From Candidatus Enterococcus murrayae (GTDB lineage Bacteria > Bacillota > Bacilli > Lactobacillales > Enterococcaceae): DNA of 64,000 nucleotides. Within the stretch, counting starts at the first letter, position 1, and every line of letters starts with the position of its first letter. Below the pieces are notes generated by a model. That model made no database searches. It saw only the letters and a program-made list of their open reading frames with translations, and was not told where the DNA came from. A program made the translations under genes and the position numbers. Location of the stretch: NCBI RefSeq assembly GCF_017315985.1, contig NZ_JAFLVR010000035.1:1-64000 (forward strand). The letters are read 5' to 3'. This document shows, piece after piece, positions 32,934 through 42,961 of this stretch.

Positions 32934-35012
32934 CTATTTGGTGATAATCTTATCGATACTTGCTAAAGCATTGGCCATTCTCGCAATGATTGCCAATTGA
33001 TTTAAGCGATTATCACGGATTTTTTCATTGTCGACCATGATCATCGTCTCGTTGAAGTAACGTTCGATCACTGGACGCAGGTTCGTCAATGTTTGGTAAT
33101 TTTCAGCCATACTTTGGTTTGCAAATTCATCTTCAGCTTCTTTTACCGCAGCATATAATTCTTTTTCGCTGTCGTTTTCAAATAGCTTAGGATCAACCTT
33201 AAAGCTGATTTTTGCAGGATCCATTTTCTTCGTCAGGTTAATAACCCGAGTCAAAGCCTCCATCGCCTCTTTAAAGTGCGCATCTGTTAAATGCTGATCG
33301 AAAATTTGTGCTGTCTTGAAGATCTGCACCAAATCATCTTGGCGAGAATCGACAACTGCATCAATGATATCATGGCGGACATTGTGCATTTGCAGACGTT
33401 GACGCATACGGCCCTTGAAGAATTCGATAAACTCTTTTTGATCACGGTTGAAGTGGATGCCATAATCCAAAACATCCTCATTGATCGCATCTACGATCGC
33501 ACCCTGCATATCCGTGAATGGGAATGTCCAGCCTTGTGCTTCGACGATCCGAACGATTCCGTAAGTTTGTCGGCGCAATGCATATGGGTCATTTGAGCCG
33601 CTTGGGATCATGCCTACAGCGAAGAAGCCCAATACACTGTCAATCTTATCCGCAATCGCTAAAACAGCTCCAATCGCTGTTTTTGGCAGGTCTCCTTCAG
33701 AGGAGATCGGCAGGTAATGCTCTCGAACCGCTGCGGCAACAGCTGGTTTTTCACCCTTCAGCAAAGCATATTTTTCTCCCATGATCCCTTGCAGTTCAGG
33801 AAATTCACCGACCATATTTGTGACCAAATCAAATTTATAGATTTCAGAGGCACGCTTCAGGTCTGTTAATTCTTCCTCATTCAAATCCACTTGTGTCCCA
33901 ATCACTTGACTGATCAAACCAACACGCTGCATTTTTTCATATATGCTGCCGATTTTTTCATGGAAAGTCACATTTTTTAGTTTTTCAACACACTCTTCGA
34001 TTGATAATTTCTTGTCCTCTTCAAAGAAGAACTCGCCGTCTTCTAAACGAGCGGCTAAAACTTTTTGATTTCCCTTGATGACGTTATCTAATTTCACGCT
34101 GTTTCCATTTCGCACAGAAATGAAATGAGGCAGCAGCATCCCTGCTTGGTTACGTACTTCAAAATAGCGTTGATGTTCCTTCATAGAGGTAACCAAAACT
34201 TCTTCCGGCACTGATAGGAATCGCTCATCAAAATCACCGACGAAAGCGGTTGGGTATTCAACTAAATTCGTTACTTCCTCTAATAAATCAGAATCAAGAT
34301 CGATTACCCATTTATTTTTTTCAGCGATTTCCCCAATTTGCTCAACGATCATTTGTTGGCGTTTATGTGCATCTGCTATTACGAATTGCTCTTCTAGTTT
34401 CTCTTCGTATTCGCTTGGATCAGCCAATTCGATTTGGTCTCCTAAGAAGCGATGCCCTGCTGTTGTGCGTCCCGTTGTAACATCCAATATTTCAAATGGA
34501 ATCACTTCTTCATCCAATAATGCGGTGATCCAATGAATTGGCCGGATGTATTCAAACATCGTGTCGCCCCAATGCATCATCGTTGGGAAATTCATACTCT
34601 TCACAACATCTAAAAGTCCAGTCAAGACGTCCTTGCTTTCTTTCCCGTGGATATATTTTGTGACATAGACGTATTCCACGCCGTTTAATTCACGGAAGGT
34701 AATCGCGTCTGTCGTCAAACCTTGGCCGCGAACAAAACCTTCCGCTGCTTTGCTCCAGTTGCCTTCAGCATCTAGTGCGATTTTTTTCGCTGGTCCTTTA
34801 ACTTCTTCCTGCACATCTTCTTGACGGTCAGGGATGTTTGTTACTCGAACCGCTAATCGACGTGGTGTTGAAAAAGGTTCGATGGATTCAAAGGTTAGGC
34901 TATTTTCTGTCAAAAATTTTGAGACCTTTTCTTCCAATTGCTTGATACTTGGCCAAACCACGTGGGCTGGCATTTCTTCTAAACCGATTTCTAATAATAG
35001 ATTTTTCGCCAT
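32934..35012 (-). CDS. glyS: Glycyl-tRNA synthetase beta subunit
   Basis: Beta subunit of the bacterial (alpha2beta2) glycyl-tRNA synthetase, 692 aa, full length. It starts [19 protein letters not shown], the family's conserved N-terminus, and has an HD-like domain and a C-terminal anticodon-binding (DALR-like) domain (about 580-690). It carries tRNA recognition, while the alpha subunit holds most of the aminoacylation site. It follows glyQ by 1 bp and is regulated by the glycine T-box. Confidence 0.98.
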   Translation of the reverse strand: MAKNLLLEIGLEEMPAHVVWPSIKQLEEKVSKFLTENSLTFESIEPFSTPRRLAVRVTNIPDRQEDVQEEVKGPAKKIALDAEGNWSKAAEGFVRGQGLTTDAITFRELNGVEYVYVTKYIHGKESKDVLTGLLDVVKSMNFPTMMHWGDTMFEYIRPIHWITALLDEEVIPFEILDVTTGRTTAGHRFLGDQIELADPSEYEEKLEEQFVIADAHKRQQMIVEQIGEIAEKNKWVIDLDSDLLEEVTNLVEYPTAFVGDFDERFLSVPEEVLVTSMKEHQRYFEVRNQAGMLLPHFISVRNGNSVKLDNVIKGNQKVLAARLEDGEFFFEEDKKLSIEECVEKLKNVTFHEKIGSIYEKMQRVGLISQVIGTQVDLNEEELTDLKRASEIYKFDLVTNMVGEFPELQGIMGEKYALLKGEKPAVAAAVREHYLPISSEGDLPKTAIGAVLAIADKIDSVLGFFAVGMIPSGSNDPYALRRQTYGIVRIVEAQGWTFPFTDMQGAIVDAINEDVLDYGIHFNRDQKEFIEFFKGRMRQRLQMHNVRHDIIDAVVDSRQDDLVQIFKTAQIFDQHLTDAHFKEAMEALTRVINLTKKMDPAKISFKVDPKLFENDSEKELYAAVKEAEDEFANQSMAENYQTLTNLRPVIERYFNETMIMVDNEKIRDNRLNQLAIIARMANALASIDKIITK

Positions 35013-35013
35013 C

Positions 35014-35901
35014 TTATTTGCCCTCCTGATTCAATAATGGGAAGCCTAGTTTTTCCCGTTCAGCTACGAAGATTTTCGCGACTGATCGTGCCATGTTACG
35101 GATACGAGCCAGATAACCGGCACGTTCGGTTACTGAAACTGCTCCACGAGCATCTAACAGATTAAAGGTATGGCTGCATTTCAAAATGTAATCATAGGCT
35201 GGATGCACTAGATTTTCGTCAATACAGCGTTTTGCTTCTTTTTCAAATTTCGTGAAATTATCCAGCAGCATTTCTTGATCGCTTTCTTCAAAGGAATATT
35301 TCGAATGTTCATATTCTGGCTGTTTGAAGATTTCACCATACTTGACGCCAGTAGTCCATTCCAAATCATAAACACTGTCAACTTCTTGAATATATGAGGC
35401 CAATCGTTCCAGACCGTAAGTCAATTCAGAAGTTACAGGATTTACTTGCAGACCGCCGACTTGCTGGAAATACGTGAATTGAGTGATTTCCATGCCGTCT
35501 AGCCAAACTTCCCAACCAACACCGGCGCAGCCCATTGATGGATTTTCCCAGTTGTCCTCTACGAAACGAATATCGTGTTCTAACGGATCGATCCCTAATA
35601 AACGTAAGCTATCTAAATACAGCTCTTGGATATTTTTTGGTGAAGGCTTCATAACTACTTGGAATTGATGGTGTTGATACAAACGGTTCGGGTTTTCACC
35701 ATAACGACCATCAGCAGGACGACGTGAAGGCTCTACATAAGCCGCGCGCCAAGGCTCAGGTCCGATTGCCCGTAAAAAAGTATAGGGACTCATCGTTCCC
35801 GCTCCTTTTTCCGTATCGTAGGCCTGCATCAGCATACAGCCGTTGTCTGACCAAAAATTCTGTAACGACAAAATCATTTCTTGCACTGTTAATTTGCTCA
35901 T
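35014..35901 (-). CDS. glyQ: Glycyl-tRNA synthetase alpha subunit
   Basis: Alpha subunit, 295 aa, the class II aminoacyl-tRNA synthetase core. Family segments visible are [25 protein letters not shown] (motif-1 region, shown in parts), [29 protein letters not shown] (motif 2) and [10 protein letters not shown] (motif 3). It attaches glycine to tRNA-Gly. SD AGGAGGAAACAG. A 230-bp gap separates it from the T-box terminator. Confidence 0.98.
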   Translation of the reverse strand: MSKLTVQEMILSLQNFWSDNGCMLMQAYDTEKGAGTMSPYTFLRAIGPEPWRAAYVEPSRRPADGRYGENPNRLYQHHQFQVVMKPSPKNIQELYLDSLRLLGIDPLEHDIRFVEDNWENPSMGCAGVGWEVWLDGMEITQFTYFQQVGGLQVNPVTSELTYGLERLASYIQEVDSVYDLEWTTGVKYGEIFKQPEYEHSKYSFEESDQEMLLDNFTKFEKEAKRCIDENLVHPAYDYILKCSHTFNLLDARGAVSVTERAGYLARIRNMARSVAKIFVAEREKLGFPLLNQEGK

Positions 35902-36130
35902 TCTGTTTCCTCCTGTGTTTTGTATGTAGGTTTCTGTATTGGGTAGTATATATCACGATGTTTAACTGTTAACTTGCAGGACAGCTAACTCATTTAAAGG
36001 TGTTCATTTTTCGAAACCCGCGAAAAATGAGTTTTATCTTCGTACGCATATCATCCAACTAAACAACTCGTTAAGATTATTTACATAAAACTTTTAATTA
36101 GACTTCTCATCTGACAACGACCTGCGAAAA
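35902..36130. other. Gap between glyQ and the T-box terminator
   Basis: No gene is visible. Part of the glyQS 5' UTR. It contains the 19-bp sequence ATATCATCCAACTAAACAA (36048-36066), which recurs exactly at 50993-51011 in the phoH/yqeY gap, and an imperfect inverted repeat (CATTTTTCG / CGAAAAATG) near 36005-36029. Confidence 0.5.
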
Positions 36131-36134
36131 GTTG

Positions 36135-36340
36135 GACTGACAAAAAGTCCCTATGCCGAAATAATCGACATAGGGACGTATCAACGCGGTTCCACCCTAC
36201 TTCCAAGCGAATGCTTGGCAGCTTTAACTAAACGTGCTCACAAACGCCAACAAAATTTGCTTCCCTGCTTGGCTTACACCGGCCCAAACTCGCTGTGATT
36301 TCCACAAATTTTTAATTTGATCTTCGCACCTATTCAACTT
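36135..36340 (-). promoter_or_regulatory. Glycine T-box riboswitch of glyQS
   Basis: Minus-strand T-box leader. The T-box core AGGGTGGAACCGCG lies at 36198-36185, followed by a terminator stem GTCCCTATG / CATAGGGAC and TTTTT at 36177-36141. In stem I the 3' side reads TTGTTGGCGTTTGTGAGC, giving a GGC (Gly) specifier at 36248-36246. Uncharged tRNA-Gly would stabilise the antiterminator and turn on glyQS. Confidence 0.93.
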
Positions 36341-36346
36341 GGTTCT

Positions 36347-36376
36347 ATAATAGCGACACCAGACCCCTTTTGTCAA
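36347..36376 (-). promoter_or_regulatory. glyQS leader promoter
   Basis: Minus strand: -35 TTGACA (36376-36371), 18 bp, -10 TATTAT (36352-36347). It begins only 7 bp after the stop of the last histidine-operon gene. Confidence 0.85.
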
Positions 36377-36382
36377 ATCTTT

Positions 36383-37213
36383 CTATTGATCAAAAGGTAT
36401 CGGCTGAAAAATCCCGTTCTTCAATTGCATCGTTTCCGTAAAACCAATCGATTTTAATAATTCAACCGTTTCCGGAAAATGACAGGTTAACGTGGTCGTT
36501 TCATGACTATCGCTTGTAATAATAACTGGACATTCTCGTTCCTTCAACTGCCTTAATAAGAAGGGGCTTGGATACGGTGTCGTCCGCCAGTTACGAGAAA
36601 TCGCGCCGGTATTGATTTCTACCATACCATCATACGTTTTTATAATATCAATAACATCGTTCAGCGCCTTCGAAGCGATTGCCTGATATTCTGCGTTGTC
36701 CTCATCCAGCCAAGGATTCTTTTCGTTAAACTTCGTAATCAAATCAAAATGACCTACGATCTTCGAGTGATTCTGATGGATATGCTTCACCACAGTATCA
36801 TAGAAATCCCGTATCATTAGCATTTGATCTCCTTGATACCACTCATCTAAGGTCTTCATCAAACTTTCCGGACTTTCATCGACACTGCGGAAAATTCCTT
36901 GCCGCGGTGGAAAATAATGCACCGAACCAACCGTATAATCATACCCATCGATCGGATCGGCACTATAATAATCCCATTCCAATCCTAAACTGATGTTTAA
37001 TTGACCTGCTAATTTTTCCTTTAAATCCCGCAGTGCCTGTTGATAATCCACTTCATTGCTTACCCCGGGACAGCTAGGATCAAATAAAGCAGGCGAATGA
37101 CAGGTAAAGCCCAAATCTGTAAAACCCAAATCGATCGCTGCTTGAGCCATTTCTTCGAGCGTATTTTTCCCATCACACCATGTGCTGTGGGTATGAGCAT
37201 TTGAGTAGAACAT
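36383..37213 (-). CDS. hisK: Histidinol-phosphatase, PHP family
   Basis: PHP-type histidinol phosphatase (HisJ/HisK family), 276 aa, removing phosphate from L-histidinol phosphate. Metal motifs: SNAHTHSTWCDG at the N-terminus, GFTCHSP, GLEWDYY, GSVHYF, VGHFDLI and ITSDSHET near the C-terminus. It is the last gene of the his operon (16 bp after hisIE), and the operon's hisB is the single-domain dehydratase, so this enzyme supplies the missing phosphatase. No terminator is seen after it before the glyQS promoter. Confidence 0.95.
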   Translation of the reverse strand: MFYSNAHTHSTWCDGKNTLEEMAQAAIDLGFTDLGFTCHSPALFDPSCPGVSNEVDYQQALRDLKEKLAGQLNISLGLEWDYYSADPIDGYDYTVGSVHYFPPRQGIFRSVDESPESLMKTLDEWYQGDQMLMIRDFYDTVVKHIHQNHSKIVGHFDLITKFNEKNPWLDEDNAEYQAIASKALNDVIDIIKTYDGMVEINTGAISRNWRTTPYPSPFLLRQLKERECPVIITSDSHETTTLTCHFPETVELLKSIGFTETMQLKNGIFQPIPFDQ

Positions 37214-37229
37214 AATTGACCTCCTAAGC

Positions 37230-37862
37230 TTACTGCATCCGTTCCTGCTTCACCTTTTTATCGACAACGTGACGGTTTGCTAGTTCCTGACGCACTTCCG
37301 CCAGATCGATGCCCATCTCAACCATCAATACAAGAACATGATACACCAAATCAGAAATTTCAAAAACAGTTTCGTTGTGATCCTCTTTCATCGCGCCGAT
37401 CACCACTTCAGTCGATTCTTCACCGACTTTTTTCAAGATTTTTTCGACACCTTTTTCAAATAAATAGCTGGTATAACTGCCCTCTTGAGGATTTTCCTTA
37501 CGACCTTGGACTAGCTCATACAAAGTATCAATTGTCGCTTGCTTATCCTCACCATATAAGATTTCATTGAAGCAGCTTTCCGCACCTGTGTGGCAAGCCG
37601 GTCCATCCTTTTTCACCTTCGCTACTAGCGCGTCCTGATCACAATCCAATTTCAAAGAGACCAGATGCTGATAATTTCCGCTGGTCTCGCCTTTGCGCCA
37701 TAACTCCTTGCGACTGCGAGAATAGAAGGTCATTAGCTGATCCTTCAACGTCATTTCATAGCTTTCTTGATTCATATAGGCCAACGTCAATACTTCATTG
37801 GTTTCGGCATCCTGCACGATCACCGGAATCAATCCTTGATCGTCAAATTTCAATTTCGTCAT
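37230..37862 (-). CDS. hisIE: Bifunctional phosphoribosyl-AMP cyclohydrolase / phosphoribosyl-ATP pyrophosphatase
   Basis: HisIE fusion of 210 aa catalysing steps 2 and 3 of histidine synthesis. HisI domain (about 1-110) shows MTFYSRSRKELWRKGETSGN and the zinc ligands DCDQDAL and GPACHTGAESCF. HisE domain (about 115-205) shows GSYTSYLFEKGVEKILKKVGEE and the metal-binding E/D helices. SD AAGGGAGCAAGTA. The gap to hisF is 14 bp. Confidence 0.97.
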   Translation of the reverse strand: MTKLKFDDQGLIPVIVQDAETNEVLTLAYMNQESYEMTLKDQLMTFYSRSRKELWRKGETSGNYQHLVSLKLDCDQDALVAKVKKDGPACHTGAESCFNEILYGEDKQATIDTLYELVQGRKENPQEGSYTSYLFEKGVEKILKKVGEESTEVVIGAMKEDHNETVFEISDLVYHVLVLMVEMGIDLAEVRQELANRHVVDKKVKQERMQ

Positions 37863-37876
37863 ATTACTTGCTCCCT

Positions 37877-38635
37877 TTATACGATACGGACAGGAATATC
37901 TGCCGCCATCAGTTGTTTTTTTAGATCAGGAATCTTTACTTCACCATAATGGAAAATCGATGCCGCTAAACCAGCTTCAATCTTCGGCAGCTGGAACAAG
38001 TCAATAAAATCTTCACTCTTTCCAGCACCGCCAGAAGCAACGATTGGTAAAGTAGTGATCTCACTGATCGCTTTTAACAGCTCCAAATCAAATCCCTGCT
38101 TCACACCATCAGTGTCCATACTGTTGATCACTAGTTCACCTGCACCTAACTGTTCACCTTGACGAATCCATTCCAATGCCTCTAGCCCGGTATCTTCTCG
38201 ACCGCCTTTGGCAAAAACATTCCAGCGATCACCGACGCGTCGGATATCTACTGACAACACAACACATTGACTGCCGTAACGTTTTGCCCCTTCTTCAATC
38301 AGCTGAGGACGACGAATCGCTCCTGAGTTGACGCTGACCTTATCCGCGCCGCAATTTAAAACCCGTTCGAAATCAGAAACTTCATTGATGCCGCCGCCAA
38401 CAGTCAGAGGAATAAACACCTCCGAAGCAACACCCTTTAAAATATCAGTAAACAAGCCGCGTTCTTCCGCCGAAGCCGTGATATCGTAAAAAACCAATTC
38501 GTCCGCACCCTGTTCGTTGTAAAAACGAGCCAACGTCACTGGATCATTCACATCTTTCAGTCCAGCAAAATTGACCCCCTTAACCACCCGGCCATCGCGG
38601 ACATCTAAACAAGGAACAATTCTCTTTGCGATCAT
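37877..38635 (-). CDS. hisF: Imidazole glycerol phosphate synthase, cyclase subunit
   Basis: HisF TIM barrel, 252 aa. It joins ammonia from HisH to PRFAR, giving IGP and AICAR. Catalytic aspartates are in IVPCLDVRDGRVVKG (D11) and ELVINSMDTDGVKQG (D130 region); phosphate-binding loops are VGGGI and ASGGAG. It overlaps hisA by 4 bp (ATGA). Confidence 0.98.
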   Translation of the reverse strand: MIAKRIVPCLDVRDGRVVKGVNFAGLKDVNDPVTLARFYNEQGADELVFYDITASAEERGLFTDILKGVASEVFIPLTVGGGINEVSDFERVLNCGADKVSVNSGAIRRPQLIEEGAKRYGSQCVVLSVDIRRVGDRWNVFAKGGREDTGLEALEWIRQGEQLGAGELVINSMDTDGVKQGFDLELLKAISEITTLPIVASGGAGKSEDFIDLFQLPKIEAGLAASIFHYGEVKIPDLKKQLMAADIPVRIV

Positions 38636-39351
38636 TGGTCATCACCTCCGGCAGCCAAGACATCTTCCAGCTTCAAGCTTCCGTTGTACAAGGATTTTCC
38701 TACGATTGCGCTGGAAACACCTAATTCTTTTAACCCTTTAATATCTTCCAGTGTTGCTACTCCGCCAGATGCCACGATCTCAACATTCAACTGATTCAAT
38801 TTTTGATAGAGCGGCAAATTGATCCCTTCACCCGTTCCATCACGGGATATCTCTGTAAAGATAATCGTTTCAGCGCCCCATTCAACTAATTGCTGGCAAA
38901 AGTCAAAAGCATCTGTCTCAGTTCTCTCCAACCAGCCTTCTATAGCAACCTTTTCGTCTTTCGCATCTACACCGATAGCGATCTTATTGCCATATTTTTT
39001 CAGCATTGCTTGTGTAAACTCTGGATCTTTTTGAGCGATCGTCCCTAGAATCACGCGATCTACGCCTGCAGACAAGCAGTGCTGGATGGTTTCTTCATCA
39101 CGAATACCGCCACCGACTTCAACAAATAAATTCGTATTTTCAACGATGTTTTGAGCAATCCCAAAATAGTGCAGCTTACCAGCTTTCGCGCCATCTAAGT
39201 CGACAAGATGCAGATAGTTCGCCCCGGCTTTTTCGAAGGATTGCGCAAAAGCCACAGGATCATCGCCAAAAACTTCCTTTTGACCATAATCGCCTTGATA
39301 CAGCCGAACAACTTTCTCGTCTAAAAGATCAATTGCGGGAAATATTTTCAT
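38632..39351 (-). CDS. hisA: ProFAR isomerase HisA
   Basis: Phosphoribosylformimino-AICAR-phosphate isomerase, 239 aa, a TIM barrel paralogous to HisF. FPAIDLLDEKVVRLYQGDY carries the catalytic D8, and TEISRDGTGEG the second catalytic aspartate; VGGGIRDE and ASGGVA bind phosphate. It overlaps both neighbours by 4 bp. Confidence 0.98.
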   Translation of the reverse strand: MKIFPAIDLLDEKVVRLYQGDYGQKEVFGDDPVAFAQSFEKAGANYLHLVDLDGAKAGKLHYFGIAQNIVENTNLFVEVGGGIRDEETIQHCLSAGVDRVILGTIAQKDPEFTQAMLKKYGNKIAIGVDAKDEKVAIEGWLERTETDAFDFCQQLVEWGAETIIFTEISRDGTGEGINLPLYQKLNQLNVEIVASGGVATLEDIKGLKELGVSSAIVGKSLYNGSLKLEDVLAAGGDDQ

Positions 39352-39974
39352 ACCGGCACCTCCGTAAATGCTTTTAGGATATTTAAACCAACATCGCCGC
39401 TTTTTTCAGGATGGAATTGGGTCCCAAAAACATTTTTGTTTTGTACGATTCCGGGAATCGAAACCCCGTATTCACTATCGGCAACTAAGTGCTCTTGGCA
39501 ATCAGCTGCATAGTAGCTATGAACATAATAAACAAAATCATTTTCCCTCAAGGACTTAACCAATGGGCTGTCAGATTTTCGTACATCAAGTCTATTCCAA
39601 CCGATTTGCGGTACTTTCAGATCGATATTCGCTGCATCGAAGGCTTCCCTCATCGAAACGATTCGTCCAGGAATCAACCCAAGTCCTTGATGCTCGCCAA
39701 ATTCTTCACTCTTATCAAACAGCAGCTGCATCCCTAAACAGATTCCCAAGAAGGGTTTGCCAGAAGCTGCCAATTCTTGGATTGGTTCCACCAGCGATAA
39801 TTCCTCCAGCTTTTTTCGTGCGTCACCAAATGCGCCAACACCTGGCAAAATGATTCGATCAGCTGCCTTCAATTCATTCAATGAACGCGTAACTTGGCAT
39901 TCCACTCCGAGATATTCCAGTGAACGCGACAAGCTGAACAAATTTCCAACGCCGTAATCAATAATTGCTAGCAT
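39348..39974 (-). CDS. hisH: Imidazole glycerol phosphate synthase, glutaminase subunit
   Basis: Class I glutamine amidotransferase, 208 aa, feeding ammonia to HisF. The nucleophile is in PFLGICLGMQLLF, and the catalytic His-Glu in GTQFHPEKSG. The frame continues 43 codons upstream through the gap and into hisB, but the protein clearly starts MLAIIDYGVGNL at 39974, with SD GGAGGG 6 bp upstream. Confidence 0.97.
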   Translation of the reverse strand: MLAIIDYGVGNLFSLSRSLEYLGVECQVTRSLNELKAADRIILPGVGAFGDARKKLEELSLVEPIQELAASGKPFLGICLGMQLLFDKSEEFGEHQGLGLIPGRIVSMREAFDAANIDLKVPQIGWNRLDVRKSDSPLVKSLRENDFVYYVHSYYAADCQEHLVADSEYGVSIPGIVQNKNVFGTQFHPEKSGDVGLNILKAFTEVPV

Positions 39975-40035
39975 AGGTTCCCTCCATCTACTTCGTTTTA
40001 TAGTAATTATTTTTATCACGAAAAACAGAACGAGC

Positions 40036-40629
40036 TTAGTTGATTGTACCTTTAGTTGATGGAATCTCATTCGGTGCCGACTGATTGATTGCCACCGCTT
40101 CACCTAATGCACGCCCAAAGCCTTTGAAACAAGCCTCCACGATATGATGACTGTTTTTACCGGCGATTTGGTGCAGATGGATTGTTGCACCTAATTCTCG
40201 AGCAAAAGCAATGAAAAATTCTTCAACTAATTCCGTATCGAACTGTGACCCGATTTTTTCAGTAGGAATGTCCAACTCAACGACTGCCATCCCTCGTCCG
40301 CTGATGTCGATTGCAGTCATAACCAACGCTTCGTCCATCGGCAACAAAAAACTGCCATAACGCTTGATTCCCCGGCGGTCCCCTAAGCACTCAGAAAAAG
40401 CGCGGCCAATCGCAATAGCGATATCTTCTGTTGTATGATGCGCATCTACCTCGATATCGCCATCACAAACTAAATCGATATCAAAGCGCCCATGACGAAC
40501 AAAAAGCTCCAGCATATGATCCAAAAATCCCACACCTGTATTGATCTTTTGCTGCCCAGTACCATCCACTGCCAATGTCAGTTGAATCTTTGTTTCTGAT
40601 GTATTGCGCGTTACTTCCGCTTTTCTCAT
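40036..40629 (-). CDS. hisB: Imidazoleglycerol-phosphate dehydratase
   Basis: IGPD, 197 aa, single-domain form that removes water from IGP using Mn ions. The histidine/glutamate clusters are present: GFLDHMLELFVRHG, DAHHTTEDIAIAIG, and later HLHQIAGKNSHHIVEACFKGFGRAL in pieces. It lacks the phosphatase domain found in enterobacteria. It overlaps hisC by 4 bp; the 61-bp gap to hisH is the largest in the operon. Confidence 0.98.
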   Translation of the reverse strand: MRKAEVTRNTSETKIQLTLAVDGTGQQKINTGVGFLDHMLELFVRHGRFDIDLVCDGDIEVDAHHTTEDIAIAIGRAFSECLGDRRGIKRYGSFLLPMDEALVMTAIDISGRGMAVVELDIPTEKIGSQFDTELVEEFFIAFARELGATIHLHQIAGKNSHHIVEACFKGFGRALGEAVAINQSAPNEIPSTKGTIN

Positions 40630-41684
40630 GCTTCCACCTCTTCTAATATCATTTTTAGAGCCTCCACCAATCGTTCCATTTGTTCCTGCGTACCTACAGT
40701 GATTCGTAAATGCTCCTTGGTTCGCGGTTGATTAAACCAGCGGGCTAAAATTTTCTTTTCTCTTAATGCAGTGAATAGTTCTTCACCGGATAGCTTCGGA
40801 TGCTTTGCAAACAAGAAATTTCCTTGGCTGTCTGTTTGCTCAAAGCCTAGTTTAGCTAGTTCTCTCTTACTCCATTCACGTACTTGGATCGTTTCTTGAA
40901 CTTTCTGATCCACATAGTCTTGCTCCTGCAAAACAGCACTGCCCGCTGCTTGGGTCATACTGTTAATATTGTAAGGATTCAAGCTGAAGCGCAGTCGATT
41001 CATATCCGCGATCAAGTCAGCATTCCCCACTCCAAAGCCTAAACGTGCGCCAGCTAACTGACGAGATTTAGAGAATGTTCCTACTACGAATAGATTTTTA
41101 TATTGGTCGATTACGGAAACCATTGATTCCCCACTGAAATCAATATATGCCTCATCCACAACCACTAACCGATCTGGATGACGCTCTAAAAAGTCACAAA
41201 TTTTTTCCTGTGTTAAATAAATCCCGGTCGGTGCATTGGGATTAGCAAATATCACTGTGCCATCCAAATCATCGTATTTACTTAATTCAAGTGAAAAATC
41301 ATCCTCCAATGGAACGACGGTCGCATCCACTTGATATAACCCGCTATAAACTTGATAAAACCCATAGGTCACATCAGGAAAAGCAATCCCTTTTTCCGTG
41401 AAACCTTGAAAAATGTAAGAGAGGACTTCATCACTGCCATTTCCAAGAAAAAGCTGGTTCTGTTGAATACCTAAATATTCGGCTAATGGTTTAGCAACAG
41501 CCTCCACCGCGATATCTGAATAGCGATTCAGCTTTTTCGAGGCTTCTGCGACTGCCTCTTGAACGCCCTGAGCCGGTGGATAAGGACTTTCATTGGTATT
41601 CAGTTTGATAAACGCTTCCTCATTCACCTGTTCGCCGGGTGTGTAAGGAGTCAGTTCTTGAAACTTTTCATTTAAAAAGGTCAT
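40626..41684 (-). CDS. hisC: Histidinol-phosphate aminotransferase
   Basis: Fold-type I PLP aminotransferase, 352 aa, converting imidazole acetol phosphate to histidinol phosphate. IKLNTNESPYPPAQGV is the HisC N-terminal motif, VIFANPNAPTGIYL and VVDEAYIDFSG contact PLP, and GTFSKSRQLAGARLGFG holds the Schiff-base lysine. It overlaps hisD and hisB by 4 bp each. Confidence 0.97.
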   Translation of the reverse strand: MTFLNEKFQELTPYTPGEQVNEEAFIKLNTNESPYPPAQGVQEAVAEASKKLNRYSDIAVEAVAKPLAEYLGIQQNQLFLGNGSDEVLSYIFQGFTEKGIAFPDVTYGFYQVYSGLYQVDATVVPLEDDFSLELSKYDDLDGTVIFANPNAPTGIYLTQEKICDFLERHPDRLVVVDEAYIDFSGESMVSVIDQYKNLFVVGTFSKSRQLAGARLGFGVGNADLIADMNRLRFSLNPYNINSMTQAAGSAVLQEQDYVDQKVQETIQVREWSKRELAKLGFEQTDSQGNFLFAKHPKLSGEELFTALREKKILARWFNQPRTKEHLRITVGTQEQMERLVEALKMILEEVEA

Positions 41685-42961
41685 TCTTTTTCCTCCCTTC
41701 GCACTTTCATTGAGCGGGCATGGCCCATCAAGTCTTCTGTTTCTGCAAACAGTTCTACCGCTTCTCCCACCGCATTCATCGCTTCTTCGGTGTAATAAAG
41801 GTAGCTGCTCTTTTTAACGAAATCATCCACGGATAATGGCGAATAGAACCGAGCCGTGCCCTCTGTCGGCAACGTGTGATTCGGTCCGGCAAAATAATCG
41901 CCTAAAACCTCTGGCGTGTGGTGCCCCAAAAAAACACTACCAGCATTTTCAACTTTTCCTAATAATGCGAAAGGCTCAGAGACAGATAATTCTAGATGCT
42001 CAGGTGCGATTTCATTAGCAATCGAAATCGCTTCTCCTAAATTCTGAACCAAAATGATTTTACCGTTATTTTCAATTGCTGCTGCTGCGATTTCTTTTCT
42101 CGGCAACGCAGCTAACTGTTGCTCTACTTCTTTTTGAACCTTTTCAATCAAAGCGTCTTCCGTTGTTACAAGGATCGCCTGTGCCAGCTTATCATGTTCT
42201 GCCTGTGCTAACAGATCCGCTGCGATCCAACGCGGATTTGCACTGTGATCTGCTACAATCAGAACATCGCTTGGCCCTGCGATCATATCAATATCCACTA
42301 CGCCGTAGACCATCTTTTTAGCGGTTGCCACATAAATATTTCCCGGACCGACGATTTTATCGACTTTCGGAATCGTTTCTGTACCGTAAGCAAGTGCAGC
42401 TACTCCGTGAGCACCGCCAACCTTATAAATTTCATCCACTCCAGCGATTGAAGCTGTTGCTAAAATCGCCGCTGGAACTTTTCCTTCACTATCAGTTGGT
42501 GTGACCATAACGATTTTTTTTACTCCAGCGATTTTTGCCGGCAATACATCCATCAGCACGGTACTAGGATACGCTGCTGTACCGCCGGGAACATAAACGC
42601 CGACACGCGCTAAGGGTAGAATTCGCTGCCCCATGACCACGCCGTTTTCCTCAGTCGAAACAAATCCCTGACGTACTTGTTTTTGATGAAAGGCTAAAAT
42701 ATTGGCCTTCGACTGTTCAATCACCTTTATCAACTCTGGTGAAGTAGCCTTTAAAGCGTCAGCAATCTCTTCTTTGGTGACTGTCAACGAATCGAGCGTG
42801 ACATCATCAATCTCTTTGACTAATTGATAAAGTGCCTGATCCCCGTCTGCTTTCACACGATCAATGATAGTTGTAACGGCCGTGGAAACATCCGCAGTTT
42901 CAGAATACTTTCGAGCTAAAATATCCGCTAAGTCATCTTTTTGCGTTGAATAGACTCTCAT
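41681..42961 (-). CDS. hisD: Histidinol dehydrogenase
   Basis: NAD-dependent zinc enzyme, 426 aa, catalysing the last two oxidations to histidine. ARVGVYVPGGTAAYPSTVLM, DMIAGPSDVLIVAD, AQAEHDKLAQAILVT, and the zinc-ligand region LGHHTPEVLGDYFAGPNHTLPT (shown in part) are diagnostic. It overlaps hisZG and hisC by 4 bp. Confidence 0.98.
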   Translation of the reverse strand: MRVYSTQKDDLADILARKYSETADVSTAVTTIIDRVKADGDQALYQLVKEIDDVTLDSLTVTKEEIADALKATSPELIKVIEQSKANILAFHQKQVRQGFVSTEENGVVMGQRILPLARVGVYVPGGTAAYPSTVLMDVLPAKIAGVKKIVMVTPTDSEGKVPAAILATASIAGVDEIYKVGGAHGVAALAYGTETIPKVDKIVGPGNIYVATAKKMVYGVVDIDMIAGPSDVLIVADHSANPRWIAADLLAQAEHDKLAQAILVTTEDALIEKVQKEVEQQLAALPRKEIAAAAIENNGKIILVQNLGEAISIANEIAPEHLELSVSEPFALLGKVENAGSVFLGHHTPEVLGDYFAGPNHTLPTEGTARFYSPLSVDDFVKKSSYLYYTEEAMNAVGEAVELFAETEDLMGHARSMKVRREEKE

